The notes under the pieces are model-generated. The model did no database searches, was not told the origin of the DNA, and was given only the letters and a program-made list of their open reading frames with translations. From Undaria pinnatifida (Eukaryota > Sar > Phaeophyceae > Laminariales > Alariaceae), in the NCBI GenBank assembly GCA_012845835.1, contig JABAKD010000027.1, forward strand, positions 4,047,465 to 4,111,464: 64,000 bases of DNA, in the 5' to 3' direction. Positions 31,701 through 39,715 of this stretch are shown here, piece by piece (the stretch's first letter is position 1; each line of letters begins with the position of its first letter). The position numbers and the translations under genes were made by a program.

Positions 31701-34700
31701 ACATGTCAGGACAAAATAGTAATACATGTACCGTGTATTGAGCAGGTCACCGGCAAGAACGGAGAAGTTGTACGAGTAGTGGCCCTGTAGTATGACTAAT
31801 GCATGGAAATGTCCGTGCACGGCGTGAAGACGAGCTGGACACGAGGCACTGTTGGGCGTTGTTATTCCGTTACCAGTGCAGCTGCGGCAGCTCTAGCCGT
31901 CAAAAAAGTAATCGCACAGAAAGAAAACGACCAGAAGGAGTTGGTATGATAATTCATTGGTATGTCAATGCATGGAAATGTCCGTACACGGCGTGAACAC
32001 AGGCTGGATGAGGCATTGTCGGACGTTGTTATTCTGTTACCCGTGCAGCTGCAGAAGATCTAGCCGTTAAAAAAAGTGATGGCACAGAAAGAAAATGAAC
32101 TTGGTATGTCAATTCAACCGGCCAAAACTGCCATCAAATAATCTCCGCAGGCGTTGGACAGGATGCAGCTGATTTCTCTGGCATGGTTTATGTTTTTCTT
32201 GTCGGAAAGGAAGCATCGAAACATGCCAGCAGGAGTACTAGACAGATAGGAACACAGTTGGAAAATGCACTGATAACGTGCAGATGAACTACTCACGTCT
32301 TCGTCGCCCACACGGTTCACGGGCACGCCATCGTCGTCCGTGAGCAGGAGACAGTCCTCTTTCGTCAGTGGACAGTACTCCTTCGTCAGGTGCCAATTTA
32401 GATGGCACGATGGGGGGTCCACACCTGTGCTTAAAACAAAAGCAACGGCAGTCCAGAGAGAAGCCAGAATACTTCAACCATGTTCTCATGCAAGATTATC
32501 GTAATAATCTGCACGTACCCGGTAATACGCGCGATCGGAGTATCACAGATAGCTTGCAAAAACGAGTTTCGACGACAGCTTCAACCTCACAGGTGCAATG
32601 TAGTTAAAGTTTTTTGTAAGATTCAGTATGATGGTATCTGTCGGGGTTGTGGCACTATTAATAGCGAGGGTCATCATAACGGGGTGCGGAAATAAAAACG
32701 AGAACGAACTTATTCACAGTAATTCCATTTTGGCACCGTTATCGGGGTTATCGTAGCCATCGAGGTTAAGTGGTACGATTAAAAAAGTAGCAAAAATATT
32801 GTTAAAAACGGTCGTACCTGGATGAGAAAAAAAAGCGGTGAAAGATTTGGAGATGCAAGGAGGTTGTGCATGAGCAACGACAATATTAATGCAACATGAA
32901 GCGATATAATTCCATTATCGCGTCCTTATCGGAGTTATGGTAGCCATCGGAGTTGTCGGATGAGATACAAAATCCAACAAGGGTGTGATTAAAAAGATAT
33001 CGTACAAGGGCGAGTAAGGAGGTGGAAGGCTGGCGATGTGAGTAATCCAAAAGAAAACCCAAATGTCAAAAAGGAGTACATCAATTAGGACACATGGTGC
33101 TGTCAAAAGAAACACAAAAACTTCAACCATATGCTGTTGAATAAGTGGATGGGTATTAAACTGGATAGGCGAATGGGTCATAATGTAACGTGGTGCGGGG
33201 GGAGGGAGCGGATGTGGAGGGCAACGGCGTCGACGGGGGGTCGCGGTTGGTTTCATGGTGAGGCAAAGGAGCAACTTTACGGAGGGTAGATTGGTTTGTG
33301 TCGATGACGCCGTAGAAGCGGTATTAGACTGCCAAATGGGAAGGGAGGGAAAGGGGGAGGGGGGGGAGGAGGGCGGGAGGAAGGGAGGGATGTAGCGAGG
33401 GAGGGAGGGAGAGAGGGGTGTTTCGTGTGAAACGTGGTAGGGTGTTTTCGTGCCTGTACGATGGTACCCGGGTGAGCAAGGGGGTGGAAGCTTGGAGACG
33501 CAAGGGGGTTGTACATGAGCGACGACAACATTACAATGTGAAATGATATAATTATATTCTCGCGCTCTTATCGGGGTTATCGTAGCCATTGAAGTTATCA
33601 CGTGCGACAAAAAACAACAACAAAATTGTGGTGAAAGAAGTATCGTACGTGGGTGAGCTAGGGGTTGGAAGTCTGGCGATGTTAGTAAAGAAAAAAAATG
33701 CCCAAAAGGAGCTGACCCATTACGACACCCCTTGCTGTCAAGAGAAACAACAGTGTCGTGTGGTACGTGGGAGGGTGTCAAGAGCAAAATAAGCCTTACT
33801 GGTAGGTGAACATGCTCACGTACTACTACTGTTGCAGGTTGAACGTGTAGGTGTTCGTGGGCCAAGCAACAATAAACACAATACAAAAGAGGGGCACCCG
33901 GTGCGACCAAAAAGGGCCCTACACGACGATCAGTTTAACATGAGAGACAAATGATCAATCAAGACAGATTCTAGAAGCCGAGCAAAATGTTCAGGACAGA
34001 TTCTAGAAGCTGGAAGCCAGGGAGCATGTTCTTTTACTGTCAATAAACAAAATGAGAACCGTTACGACGACAAATATTGCAAAAGGGATTAACAGCTTCT
34101 AGAAGCCGGAAGCCAAGGTGCTTCAACGGTGTTCTCTTACTATTGATGAACGAAATGAGAGCGTGACGACAACAAAAGGGGACCAACAGAACGTGAAGCG
34201 TGGCCATGGGTCCTTGGCAGCAGCAGTAGTATCAACAGCAGTAAGTAGCACCTTACTGGAAGGTGCACATGCATGTGATATCCTAGGCGTTCGTAAACAA
34301 AAAGTAAAGCATGAAAAAGGGACACCTTGTGCGACGCAGGAGGCTTCTATATGACCAACACCAGCAGTCCTCGCACCCCAAACAAACAGCGGTGTCGTGT
34401 GGTACGTGGGAGGGTGTCAAGAGCAAAATGAGCAGCAGCAAGTAGCGCCTTTCTGGTGGGTGAACATGCTCGCGTACTACTACTGTTGCAGGTTGAACGT
34501 GTAAGTGTTCGTGGGCTGAGCAAAAATAGATACACTACAAAGAGGGACACCCGGTGCGACCCAAGAGGGTCCTATACGACCATCAGTTTAACATGAGAGA
34601 AAAATGAACAATCAAGGCAGATTCTAGAAGCCGAGAAAAATGTTCAAGACAGGCTCTAGAAGCTGGAAGCCAGGGAGCATGTTCTCTCACTATAAATAAA

Positions 34701-37700
34701 CGAAATGAGAACCGTGACGACTACAAACATTAAAAAAGGGATTAACAGAACGTGACAGCCTGGTCATGGCGTGAGGGTGGAAGGTTGGCGAGGGCAAGAA
34801 GGTTTCACATTTTGATGAAGCGGCATCAGCAGTCCTGGTACAGCAGGAGACGTATGGGTCCATGGCAGCAGCAGGATCAGCAGCAGCAGTAAGTAGCAGT
34901 TTTTTCACATTTTGATGAAGCGACATCAGCAGTCCTGGTACAGCAGGAGGCGTATGGGTCCATGGCGGCAGCAGGATCAAAAACAGCAGCAGTAAGTAGC
35001 AGCTTACTGAAAGTAAAGTAAGAAAGCTTCTAGAAGCCGGAAGCCAAGGTGCTTCAGCCGTGTTCTCTTACGATTAATAAACGAAATGAGACCGTGACGA
35101 CTACAAAAGGGGACCAACAGAACGTGAAAGCGCGGCCATGGGTCCTTGGCAGCAGCAGTAGTATCAGCAGCAGTAAGTAACACCTTGCTAGAAGATGCAC
35201 ACACATATGGTAGGCGTTCGTAAAAGAGAAGTAAAGCACGAAAAATGGACACCTTGTGCGACGCAGGGGGGTTGTATATGGCCAACATTAGCAGTCCTCG
35301 CACGGCGTCAGGTTGGGTTGGAAATACAACAGCAATTGTAGTTCTACAACAATCCATTCAGAAAGCAACACAAAATACAAAGAACGAAAGTCGTGAGCAC
35401 TCACCAAGGTGCGGTAGGCCCAGGCGGCACGTTGAAGGTCAAGCGTGCGTAGGCACACGGGGCAGTGCTTTTGAAATCTCACCCACAGTCCGGTCCACGC
35501 GCAGGCCTCCTCGTCGAAGCCAGTGCAGGCCGAGAAGTCACCCCTGGTAGGGTTGGGGTTTTCGGTTGGAAAATGCAACAGCTGTAGTAGCTGTACAACA
35601 ATCCATTCAGAAAGCAACACAAAGTACAAGAACAAAAATCGTGAGCACTCACCAGGGGTGCTGTAGGCCCAGGCGGCACGTTGAAAGTCAAGCGTGCGTA
35701 GGCACACGGCGCAGTGCTTTTAGAATATCACCCACAGTCCGGTCCACGCGCAGGCCTCTTCGTCGAAGCCAGGGCAGGCGGGGAAGTGCCCTGACTTCGA
35801 CGAAGAGGCCTGCGCGTGGACGGGACTTTGGGTGCGATTTTCCAAGCACTGCGCCGTGTGCCTACGCACGCTTGACTTTCAACGTGCCGCCTGGGCCTAC
35901 CGCACCCCTGGTGAGTGCTCACGACTTTCGTTATTTGTATTTTTTGTTGCTCTCTGAATAGATGATTGTACAGCTGCTGCAGCTGTTGTATTCGTGCCAT
36001 GATCCACGAGGACGCCAGCTCCTGCCGCCCTAGCTCGGCCGATACGCACCGAGCCGCGACCGAAATCGACAGCCCCGACCTCTCTGAGTCGAGGAGATTC
36101 GTACCCGGCAGCGCGTTCAGCCTCGGCAACGGTTTTGCACCCCTGATCATGGCGCCTGAGGAAGGTCACGAAACAGGGGAAGCTCGGTTCGAATTCGGTG
36201 CTTGGAATGTAAGGAACATTGTGTTTGTATCACGATGCGCCGTATTCTTCATGTGCTGGCAAAACAATGCAGCTGAGTCCGAAAAGGCGAGCCACAACAA
36301 CAGTGCAGCTGAGCCCGAGAAGACCTGTTGTTCTTGGTACGTTCGGCGCTGCGCATATTTCGTGTGCGATTGCTAGGGTGTGGGGGTCGCATGATCTCAT
36401 GTGGGCGGGCGGCGGGGTGTTTTTTTTAGGTGCGCTGAACCTTTTTTTTAAATGTATTGGGCACACAACAGTGCGGCGGGAGGCGGGGCGGGCCCCAGAG
36501 CGGCCCCGCGAAACTGACAATATTTTTTCGGCTTCGAGAGCGCGCCGCACGGGCCACAGGGCGAGGGCGAGGGCGAGGCTTCGGGGGCGCGCCCCCGGAG
36601 CCTGAGGGCGTCGGCCGAGGCGAGCGGCGCCGGGGTCGGGGCGGAGGGACCGGCGCGAAAACGCGCCGCCGGTCGAAAAATGCACGATCTTACTTGTTAT
36701 ATCCTTCGCGAAGACCGAGAACGAATTGGAAATCTCAAATTTCGGTATTTCATCTCGGCTTCAGGCCGGGATCCGTTGATCCTTGACCTCGGGGCCGAAA
36801 ACTTGCTTTTTCGCCCGCTGTCTTCTCGGGTCTCGCGGCCAGGCCTCCGGTCTGCGTCCTGCGCGTCGCATGTGGCCCCGAGCTTGCCTTTTCTGCGGAG
36901 AGGGGGGACTCTCCGCCTTGCTTTCTCGAGCGGATCTTGGACCGAACGATCTGCTTGGGCTCACTCTTGACTTGACTGTGGCTGCCGCGATTGGCGTGGC
37001 CTCTCGCCGTGACATATTATATGTGGAATTATTCGACGTCCCCACTTTGTTCGCTGCTACTAAGATGAAGCTTTAAGTATTTAGAGTTAAGAAGTGAGAT
37101 TCAGAAATATTCAAGATTCGTGCCTTCGAGACTTGGCTTTATGTCGTGCCAGGTTTTGCTGAGTTGGCAACAAGTACACGCTCTAGGTCCAACTTTCTAA
37201 GACGATCGGGTCTCGCCGCCGGGCCTCCGCCCTGCGTCCTCCAGCGCGCATGGCCCCGAGTCCGGTCTCCCCACCGAGAGGTGGGAATATTAGAGTTGTT
37301 TTCCCTAGCGGATCTTGGACCGAACGATCTTCTTCATTCAGAGCTGAGCTTGACTTGACTGTAGATGCTGTGTTTGACTTGCTCCCTCGCCGTGACATGT
37401 GAAAGGTGAGAATATTCGGCGTGTCAACTTCGTTGGCTGCTGCTATGATGAAGATTCAAGAGTTTAGATTTAGAAAGTGAGATTCAGAAATATTCAAGAT
37501 TGATGCCGTGGAGTCTCGCCTTTCTGTCGTGCCAGGTTTTGCGGAGTTGGTAACGAGTCCAGCTCTAGGCCCAGCGGTCTAAGACAAGCGAACCGAGTCG
37601 TAAGTCAGACTAAGAAATTAGCCCGCCGTAGGCGCGAATTTGTGGAATACGACGTACGAATCATAGACGTCTTAATCGGTTTCTTACCTCTTGACACGTC

Positions 37701-38888
37701 TTAGATTCGTCTTTGCATGTCTTAGACTCGTTTTAATACGCCGTACGTTTTGATACGCCGTACGTTCGTCTTGGACGTTTAAAGACGAATCAAAGACGTG
37801 CTGAGACGAATATAAGACGCACTAAGACGACCCCTCAATCCGGCTCGCCCTTATTAGAAATAAGCGTGATAAATGTCTGAGAAACTGTCAAATGAGACTG
37901 ACATGAGACTGATACTCGTAATGTCTGCGGATTGAGGTTGACACATGAGAGTGACAAGGCCGAACACTCAATATCACAAATACATGAGTCTAAAAAAAAT
38001 ATGCTGGATCAATCAGACCGGTTACGGAAACGAGTTTGAGACTTGAACCTGATAAACTGAATATCATAAACGAGTATGAGAAAACAGCCTTCATGAGTCC
38101 CATCACAATCACTTATTTCGTCGGGCACTGCACGTACGAGGTACATATGTTGTGTAATTCTTTGTGATATATGTATTTCTTGAACACTTGGCGTTGCCTT
38201 CATCCTGCAATAAATGGCGTTGTCTTCAATCACCCTACTGCAATACTTCGCACGCAAACCACTTACAGATTTTTGGATCTACTTGATTCCGCAAGTGTAT
38301 AGTAAACATATATATATATATAAACATGACACTAAACTAATGACACAGGCATATTAGCCTATTCAAAGCATGGGTGCCGGAGAATGCCGGCGGTTTTGTA
38401 CTTTGATAATAATGTCCGTCTTGTGCGGGCGCTTGGCATGACTCTATTGGTTTTTCAGATGGGGGCGTGAGATAGTGTTCAGCTACTTTCTTGGTGGTTG
38501 CCTTGACGCAAATGGAAATTTGTGCTCGCAGAGTGCCGATTTTGTTGCTCAACACCTTTAGAACTACGCCCACGCTTTTGGGTCACAAACGACCTGAAAA
38601 CAGAAGGGACTCATTTCTGCAGGCAGTCTTTGAAGGGTTTGGTTGCTGTCGCCGCTGCTGTCGTACGTGCGTTGCACCTCAAACAAGCTACCTTCCCCAC
38701 TCACGTTCGCTGCGTGTGCGCGTTGTCTTCCCGGCTGATGATTGTGCTCTCGTGCTTTCGGCAGGGAAAATTTCCGACGGGCGCTTGAGATTCGAGAAAA
38801 GGCACTGGGCGCGGACCATCCCGACACCAAATTATCGCGGGATCTTGCGGAAGGAAGGGACGGTGGCTTGGTGGAACCGGAACCGTGA
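19474..38888 (+). CDS. Gene B: kinesin-light-chain-type TPR repeat protein, 7 exons, complete
   Basis: Exons: 19474-19767, 21040-21141, 21950-22078, 23107-23202, 23883-24077, 24868-25091, 38765-38888. They sum to 1164 bases, 387 residues and a TGA stop. The first five introns are phase 0; the last is phase 2. Residues 1-98 hold a hydrophobic start ([10 protein letters not shown]) and a low-complexity region that could be a targeting peptide; that is uncertain. Residues 133-370 are degenerate tetratricopeptide units of the kinesin-light-chain type, with LGPEHPMT at about 319-326 and ALGADHPDT at 360-368, spaced 42 residues apart as in that family. TPR domains bind partner proteins; the partner is unknown. 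Expression may be affected by the 13.7-kb last intron, which holds a Helitron. Confidence 0.85.
21040..21141 (+). CDS. Gene B exon 2
   Basis: 34 codons between CTCCCGCAG|AGC and CCTCAG|GTATGT, phase 0 both sides. It encodes [20 protein letters not shown], then a short helix. Intron 2 (21142-21949) begins with an AACCC pentamer array. Confidence 0.82.
21215..21380. repeat. AACCC pentamer array in gene B intron 2
   Basis: About thirty units of AACCC with scattered AATCC variants begin about 75 bases after the donor of exon 2. Because the unit length is not a multiple of three, long frames appear on both strands (NPTQPNPTQ and WVGLGWVGL), which are not genes. Confidence 0.9.
21950..22078 (+). 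CDS. Gene B exon 3, TPR
   Basis: 43 codons between TTGCAG|GTG and GTAGAG|GTGAGC. It encodes [20 protein letters not shown] followed by [13 protein letters not shown], a degenerate TPR with the family's (A)xxI...GPxxP spacing. Confidence 0.85.
22687..22983. mobile_element. 297-bp MITE with perfect 17-bp inverted ends, gene B intron 3
   Basis: GATTATTATCTAGGATA at 22687-22703 is exactly inverted at 22967-22983. The interior is AT-rich with CCCTAA-like words and no ORF. It abuts a copy of the CGCACTATCCCGGGA repeat on its left. Confidence 0.65.
23107..23202 (+). CDS. Gene B exon 4, TPR
   Basis: 32 codons between CTCTGCAG|ACG and TTAGAG|GTGACC, phase 0. It encodes [20 protein letters not shown], then [12 protein letters not shown], the second helix of one repeat and the first of the next. 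Confidence 0.82.
23883..24077 (+). CDS. Gene B exon 5, TPR
   Basis: 65 codons between TCTCACAG|CTG and CCCGAG|GTGAAT. It contains [20 protein letters not shown] and [18 protein letters not shown], two repeat boundaries, separated by a proline-rich loop ([15 protein letters not shown]). Confidence 0.85.
24868..25091 (+). CDS. Gene B exon 6, TPR
   Basis: 74 codons plus two bases between GCGACAG|GTG and GCCAG|GTAAGC. It ends in a typical kinesin-light-chain repeat with [16 protein letters not shown] and [15 protein letters not shown]. The split codon is completed only 13.7 kb downstream. Confidence 0.85.
25092..26365. other. Left part of gene B intron 6, before the Helitron
   Basis: No exon or repeat was recognised. 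Frames at 25516-26103 (minus, 195 codons) are long but lack protein-like composition or splice partners; they may be degraded Helitron cargo. Confidence 0.35.
26390..26600 (-). pseudogene. Helitron helicase, C-terminal motifs V/VI with nonsense codon
   Basis: The reading FQRFQFPV, a TGA stop, then [20 protein letters not shown] and [18 protein letters not shown] covers the terminal helicase motifs. The TGA sits where relatives carry arginine (a CGA to TGA change would explain it), so the helicase is dead at this point. Confidence 0.85.
26716..27440 (-). pseudogene. Helitron helicase, middle part
   Basis: After the frameshift, [13 protein letters not shown] gives helicase motif II (DE box), and [16 protein letters not shown] gives the motif III region. 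[18 protein letters not shown] and [20 protein letters not shown] match the later conserved part. The frame stops at 26716. Confidence 0.85.
27440..28025 (-). pseudogene. Helitron helicase, N-terminal half (PIF1 type)
   Basis: It contains [12 protein letters not shown] and the Walker A motif SSAGTGKTF (lysine at about 27660), then [20 protein letters not shown], the PIF1/RecD-type motif Ib. The frame breaks near 27.44-27.50 kb and continues in a second frame. Confidence 0.85.
28410..28797 (-). pseudogene. Helitron two-tyrosine block and linker
   Basis: In frame just after the TAA, the reading [19 protein letters not shown] and then [12 protein letters not shown] matches the conserved Helitron segment carrying the paired catalytic tyrosines (about 28.71-28.74 kb). 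It is followed by [20 protein letters not shown] and [12 protein letters not shown]. The frame ends at 28410. A detached piece at 28161-27949 ([26 protein letters not shown]) continues the family sequence after a shift. Confidence 0.8.
28801..29440 (-). pseudogene. Helitron Rep (HUH endonuclease) segment
   Basis: The frame runs from [11 protein letters not shown], typical of Helitron Rep, to [16 protein letters not shown]. The metal-binding HUH pair (His-Ala-His) maps to 29189-29181. The segment stops at TAA 28798-28800 after FIVPVNT; the homologous sequence continues in the same frame immediately after the stop. Rep nicks and joins the transposon strand. Confidence 0.85.
29708..30418. mobile_element. 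Inverted-repeat DNA element nested in the Helitron
   Basis: The ends are imperfect inverted repeats of about 40 bases: CTTAGACCAACTATTATGGG at the left, and CTAAGACCTACTATTGTGG read inward from the right. Both are followed by a GCGATTA(G/T)TTCT word. Helitron coding similarity stops at one edge and resumes at the other, showing insertion. There is no transposase; the interior repeats the words CCAGAAATAATCG and CAGAAATAA. Confidence 0.65.
30360..31265 (-). pseudogene. Helitron N-terminal region, fragmented
   Basis: Three overlapping frames: [20 protein letters not shown] with [21 protein letters not shown] (31.27-30.97 kb), [13 protein letters not shown] with [18 protein letters not shown] (30.94-30.68 kb), and [20 protein letters not shown] with [14 protein letters not shown] (30.72-30.42 kb). 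These match the Helitron-like N domain and its preceding Cys region in order. Frame shifts and a TAA just before CKHC break it. Confidence 0.75.
31386..32424 (-). CDS. Gene D: candidate Cys-rich gene, last two exons, nested in gene B intron 6
   Basis: Exon 32424-32297 (acceptor GCACAG|GT, donor GAAGAC|GTGAGT, phase 1 in, 0 out) encodes [20 protein letters not shown] and [19 protein letters not shown]. Exon 31649-31386 (acceptor ATTCCAG|ATC) encodes [20 protein letters not shown], a middle with [18 protein letters not shown], and a basic tail to a stop. Its phase-1 entry fits the donor of the Cys-rich exon copies at 35.4-35.9 kb. The regular cysteines suggest a zinc-binding protein. The family is not recognised; it may be a transposon-associated ORF, since the Helitron starts about 120 bases further on. 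Confidence 0.45.
31801..32115. repeat. 169-bp tandem duplication
   Basis: GCATGGAAATGTCCGT occurs at 31801 and again at 31970, with the intervening sequence repeated at high similarity. It lies in the intron of candidate gene D. Confidence 0.75.
32740..35290. repeat. Field of complex interleaved tandem repeats
   Basis: Several blocks recur. A block with GTGAACATGCTC and TTCTAGAAGCTGGAAGCCAG is at 33799-34092 and 34451-34747 (period about 652). A block with GAAGCCGGAAGCCAAGG and CATGGGTCCTTGGCAGCAGC is at 34094-34352 and 35028-35281. A roughly 106-bp block with CACATTTTGATGAAGC is repeated in tandem near 34805-35000. Blocks at 32.74-33.6 kb share TCGGRGTTATSGTAGCCATYG. Long minus-strand frames here are composed of these repeats and are not credible genes. 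Confidence 0.75.
35406..35535 (-). pseudogene. Gene D Cys-rich exon, copy 1
   Basis: Reads [20 protein letters not shown] then [20 protein letters not shown], and ends ACCTTG|GTGAGT. It has lost one base before the donor relative to copies 2 and 3 (CCTTGG against CCCCTGG), shifting its exit to phase 0. The following intron sequence is also duplicated. Confidence 0.5.
35657..35792 (-). pseudogene. Gene D Cys-rich exon, copy 2 (nonsense)
   Basis: Encodes [15 protein letters not shown], a TAA, then [20 protein letters not shown] up to ACCCCTG|GTGAGT, phase 1. The cysteine pattern C-x7-C-x12-C-x2-C is shared with the other two copies. The phase matches gene D exon 32424-32297, but the stop breaks it. 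Confidence 0.5.
35796..35913 (+). pseudogene. Gene D Cys-rich exon, copy 3, inverted
   Basis: The same exon on the opposite strand: [40 protein letters not shown], then CCTG|GTGAGT. It forms a near-palindrome with copy 2, centred near 35.79 kb. The intact frame suggests it is the least damaged copy, but it faces away from the other gene D exons. Downstream on plus, an open frame runs to a GTAAGG at about 36210 but no phase-compatible acceptor was found. Confidence 0.45.
36460..36680. other. GC-rich island
   Basis: Very GC-rich, with GAGGGC iterations and a palindromic GGGGGCGCGCCCCCG. It stands out from the surrounding AT-richer intron. No gene is evident. It could be a CpG-island-like promoter for the sequence to its right, but nothing proves it. 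Confidence 0.4.
36827..37590. repeat. About 380-bp tandem duplication
   Basis: CGGGTCTCGC(G/C)GCC at 36827 recurs at 37207, followed in both copies by GCGGATCTTGGACCGAACGA and GAGATTCAGAAATATTCAAG. The second copy is somewhat shorter and diverged. Confidence 0.7.
37620..37850. repeat. Cluster of AAGACG words in both orientations
   Basis: More than ten occurrences of AAGACG or CGTCTT, plus two GATACGCCGTACGTT-like words, crowd into about 230 bases, many as local inverted pairs. No coding frame is present. Confidence 0.55.
38765..38888 (+). CDS. Gene B exon 7, last half TPR and stop
   Basis: Acceptor TTTCGGCAG|G. One base completes Arg347, then [20 protein letters not shown] continues the repeat in exact 42-residue register with exon 6. 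The protein ends LVEPEP and TGA at 38886-38888. This register is the evidence that 25092-38764 is a single intron rather than intergenic space. Confidence 0.82.
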
Positions 38889-38952
38889 TATGTGGAACCT
38901 TGATCTGTGTGATGTGTGATACCCGTGATCTATGATTTGTAATAGCGTTGAT

Positions 38953-39189
38953 CTAAGATTTTTTAGCCGCCTTCACGCCTTCTTTTCCTGCTGAAGCAAT
39001 AGTGCGAGTGTTTTTTTTCGACGCGTGTTCCGATAGAGGTGTGACACTTTTTGGCCAAAAGACCTCAACCGAACTAACAACTACCCGTCCTAGCATCGAC
39101 GTCTTTGTTGTTATCCCTGTTGTGTTTTTCGATAACATTGTTGTTGTTCGTTGAAGACCTAGGCCGTGGCAATATTGATCGGGTTGCAC
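38953..39189 (-). other. 78-codon open frame, unassigned
   Basis: A basic, Thr/Ser/Lys-rich frame ending GKEGVKAAKKS and a stop, just past the stop of gene B on the opposite strand. It could be a terminal exon of a convergent gene, but no upstream exon was found. Confidence 0.2.
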
Positions 39190-39262
39190 ATGCCTAACCC
39201 TTTCTCAAGGTCAGGTGTTTGGGTGCGATACGAAGCTCCTCAATTGATAAACCTCATAAATC

Positions 39263-39715
39263 TCAGGGCTGTTCACGGCTCATAAGCCGACCCATAGGCC
39301 AGGTTTCTAGACTCTCGCGGGTCGACATGGGTCGAGTCGGGTGGGGACGAGTGCTACGAGGTGCACCACCTTTTTTCTGTATGTTCCTCAATTTGGGAGC
39401 TTGAGACCTCCCCCCAAAACTGATTTGGAGGATAAAACTGCTCCGGGACGAAAAATCCCATGGCCTAGGTACAGAACGAGAATCATGCAAGAACAAATGC
39501 CTTGTTTCCGACGATTCAGAAACCATTTCAAGCGAAAAGTGCTACCTATATCGTAGCGCGCGTCTCGGGTCGGGAGGTCTCACGGGACGGTTTGGTTCGG
39601 GTCAGGAAGTTTTGAAGAATCGCGGGTTGGGTCGAGGTCGGGTCGGATCACCCCCCCCCCCCCCGACCCCGACCCGACCTGCGACAACTGACCTGACCTG
39701 CGAAAGGCCTTGAGA
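39263..39715. mobile_element. GGGTC-family MITE, interrupted by another MITE
   Basis: The left part (39263-39342) has the terminal-like TTCACGGCTCATAAGCCGAC and GTCGAGTCGGGT. The right part (39568-39715) has GGGTC and GACCC runs ending in CTGACCTGCGAAAGGCC. Between them sits a copy of the CTACGATAGAGGT family. Confidence 0.55.
39343..39567. mobile_element. CTACGATAGAGGT-family MITE, nested
   Basis: Left end GACGAGTGCTACGAGGTGCA; right end GTGCTACCTATATCGTAGCG then CGCGTC, its inverse. The interior words CCTCAATTTGGGAGCTT and ATGGCCTAGGTA are shared with other copies. TCGGGT flanks both sides, a possible target duplication derived from the host GGGTC element. Confidence 0.65.

Noticed and set aside
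32915-33910. 331-codon minus-strand frame
   Set aside because: Its length comes from tandem repeats and proline/serine-rich low complexity; the same peptide pieces recur with the DNA repeats, and there are no splice partners or domain motifs.
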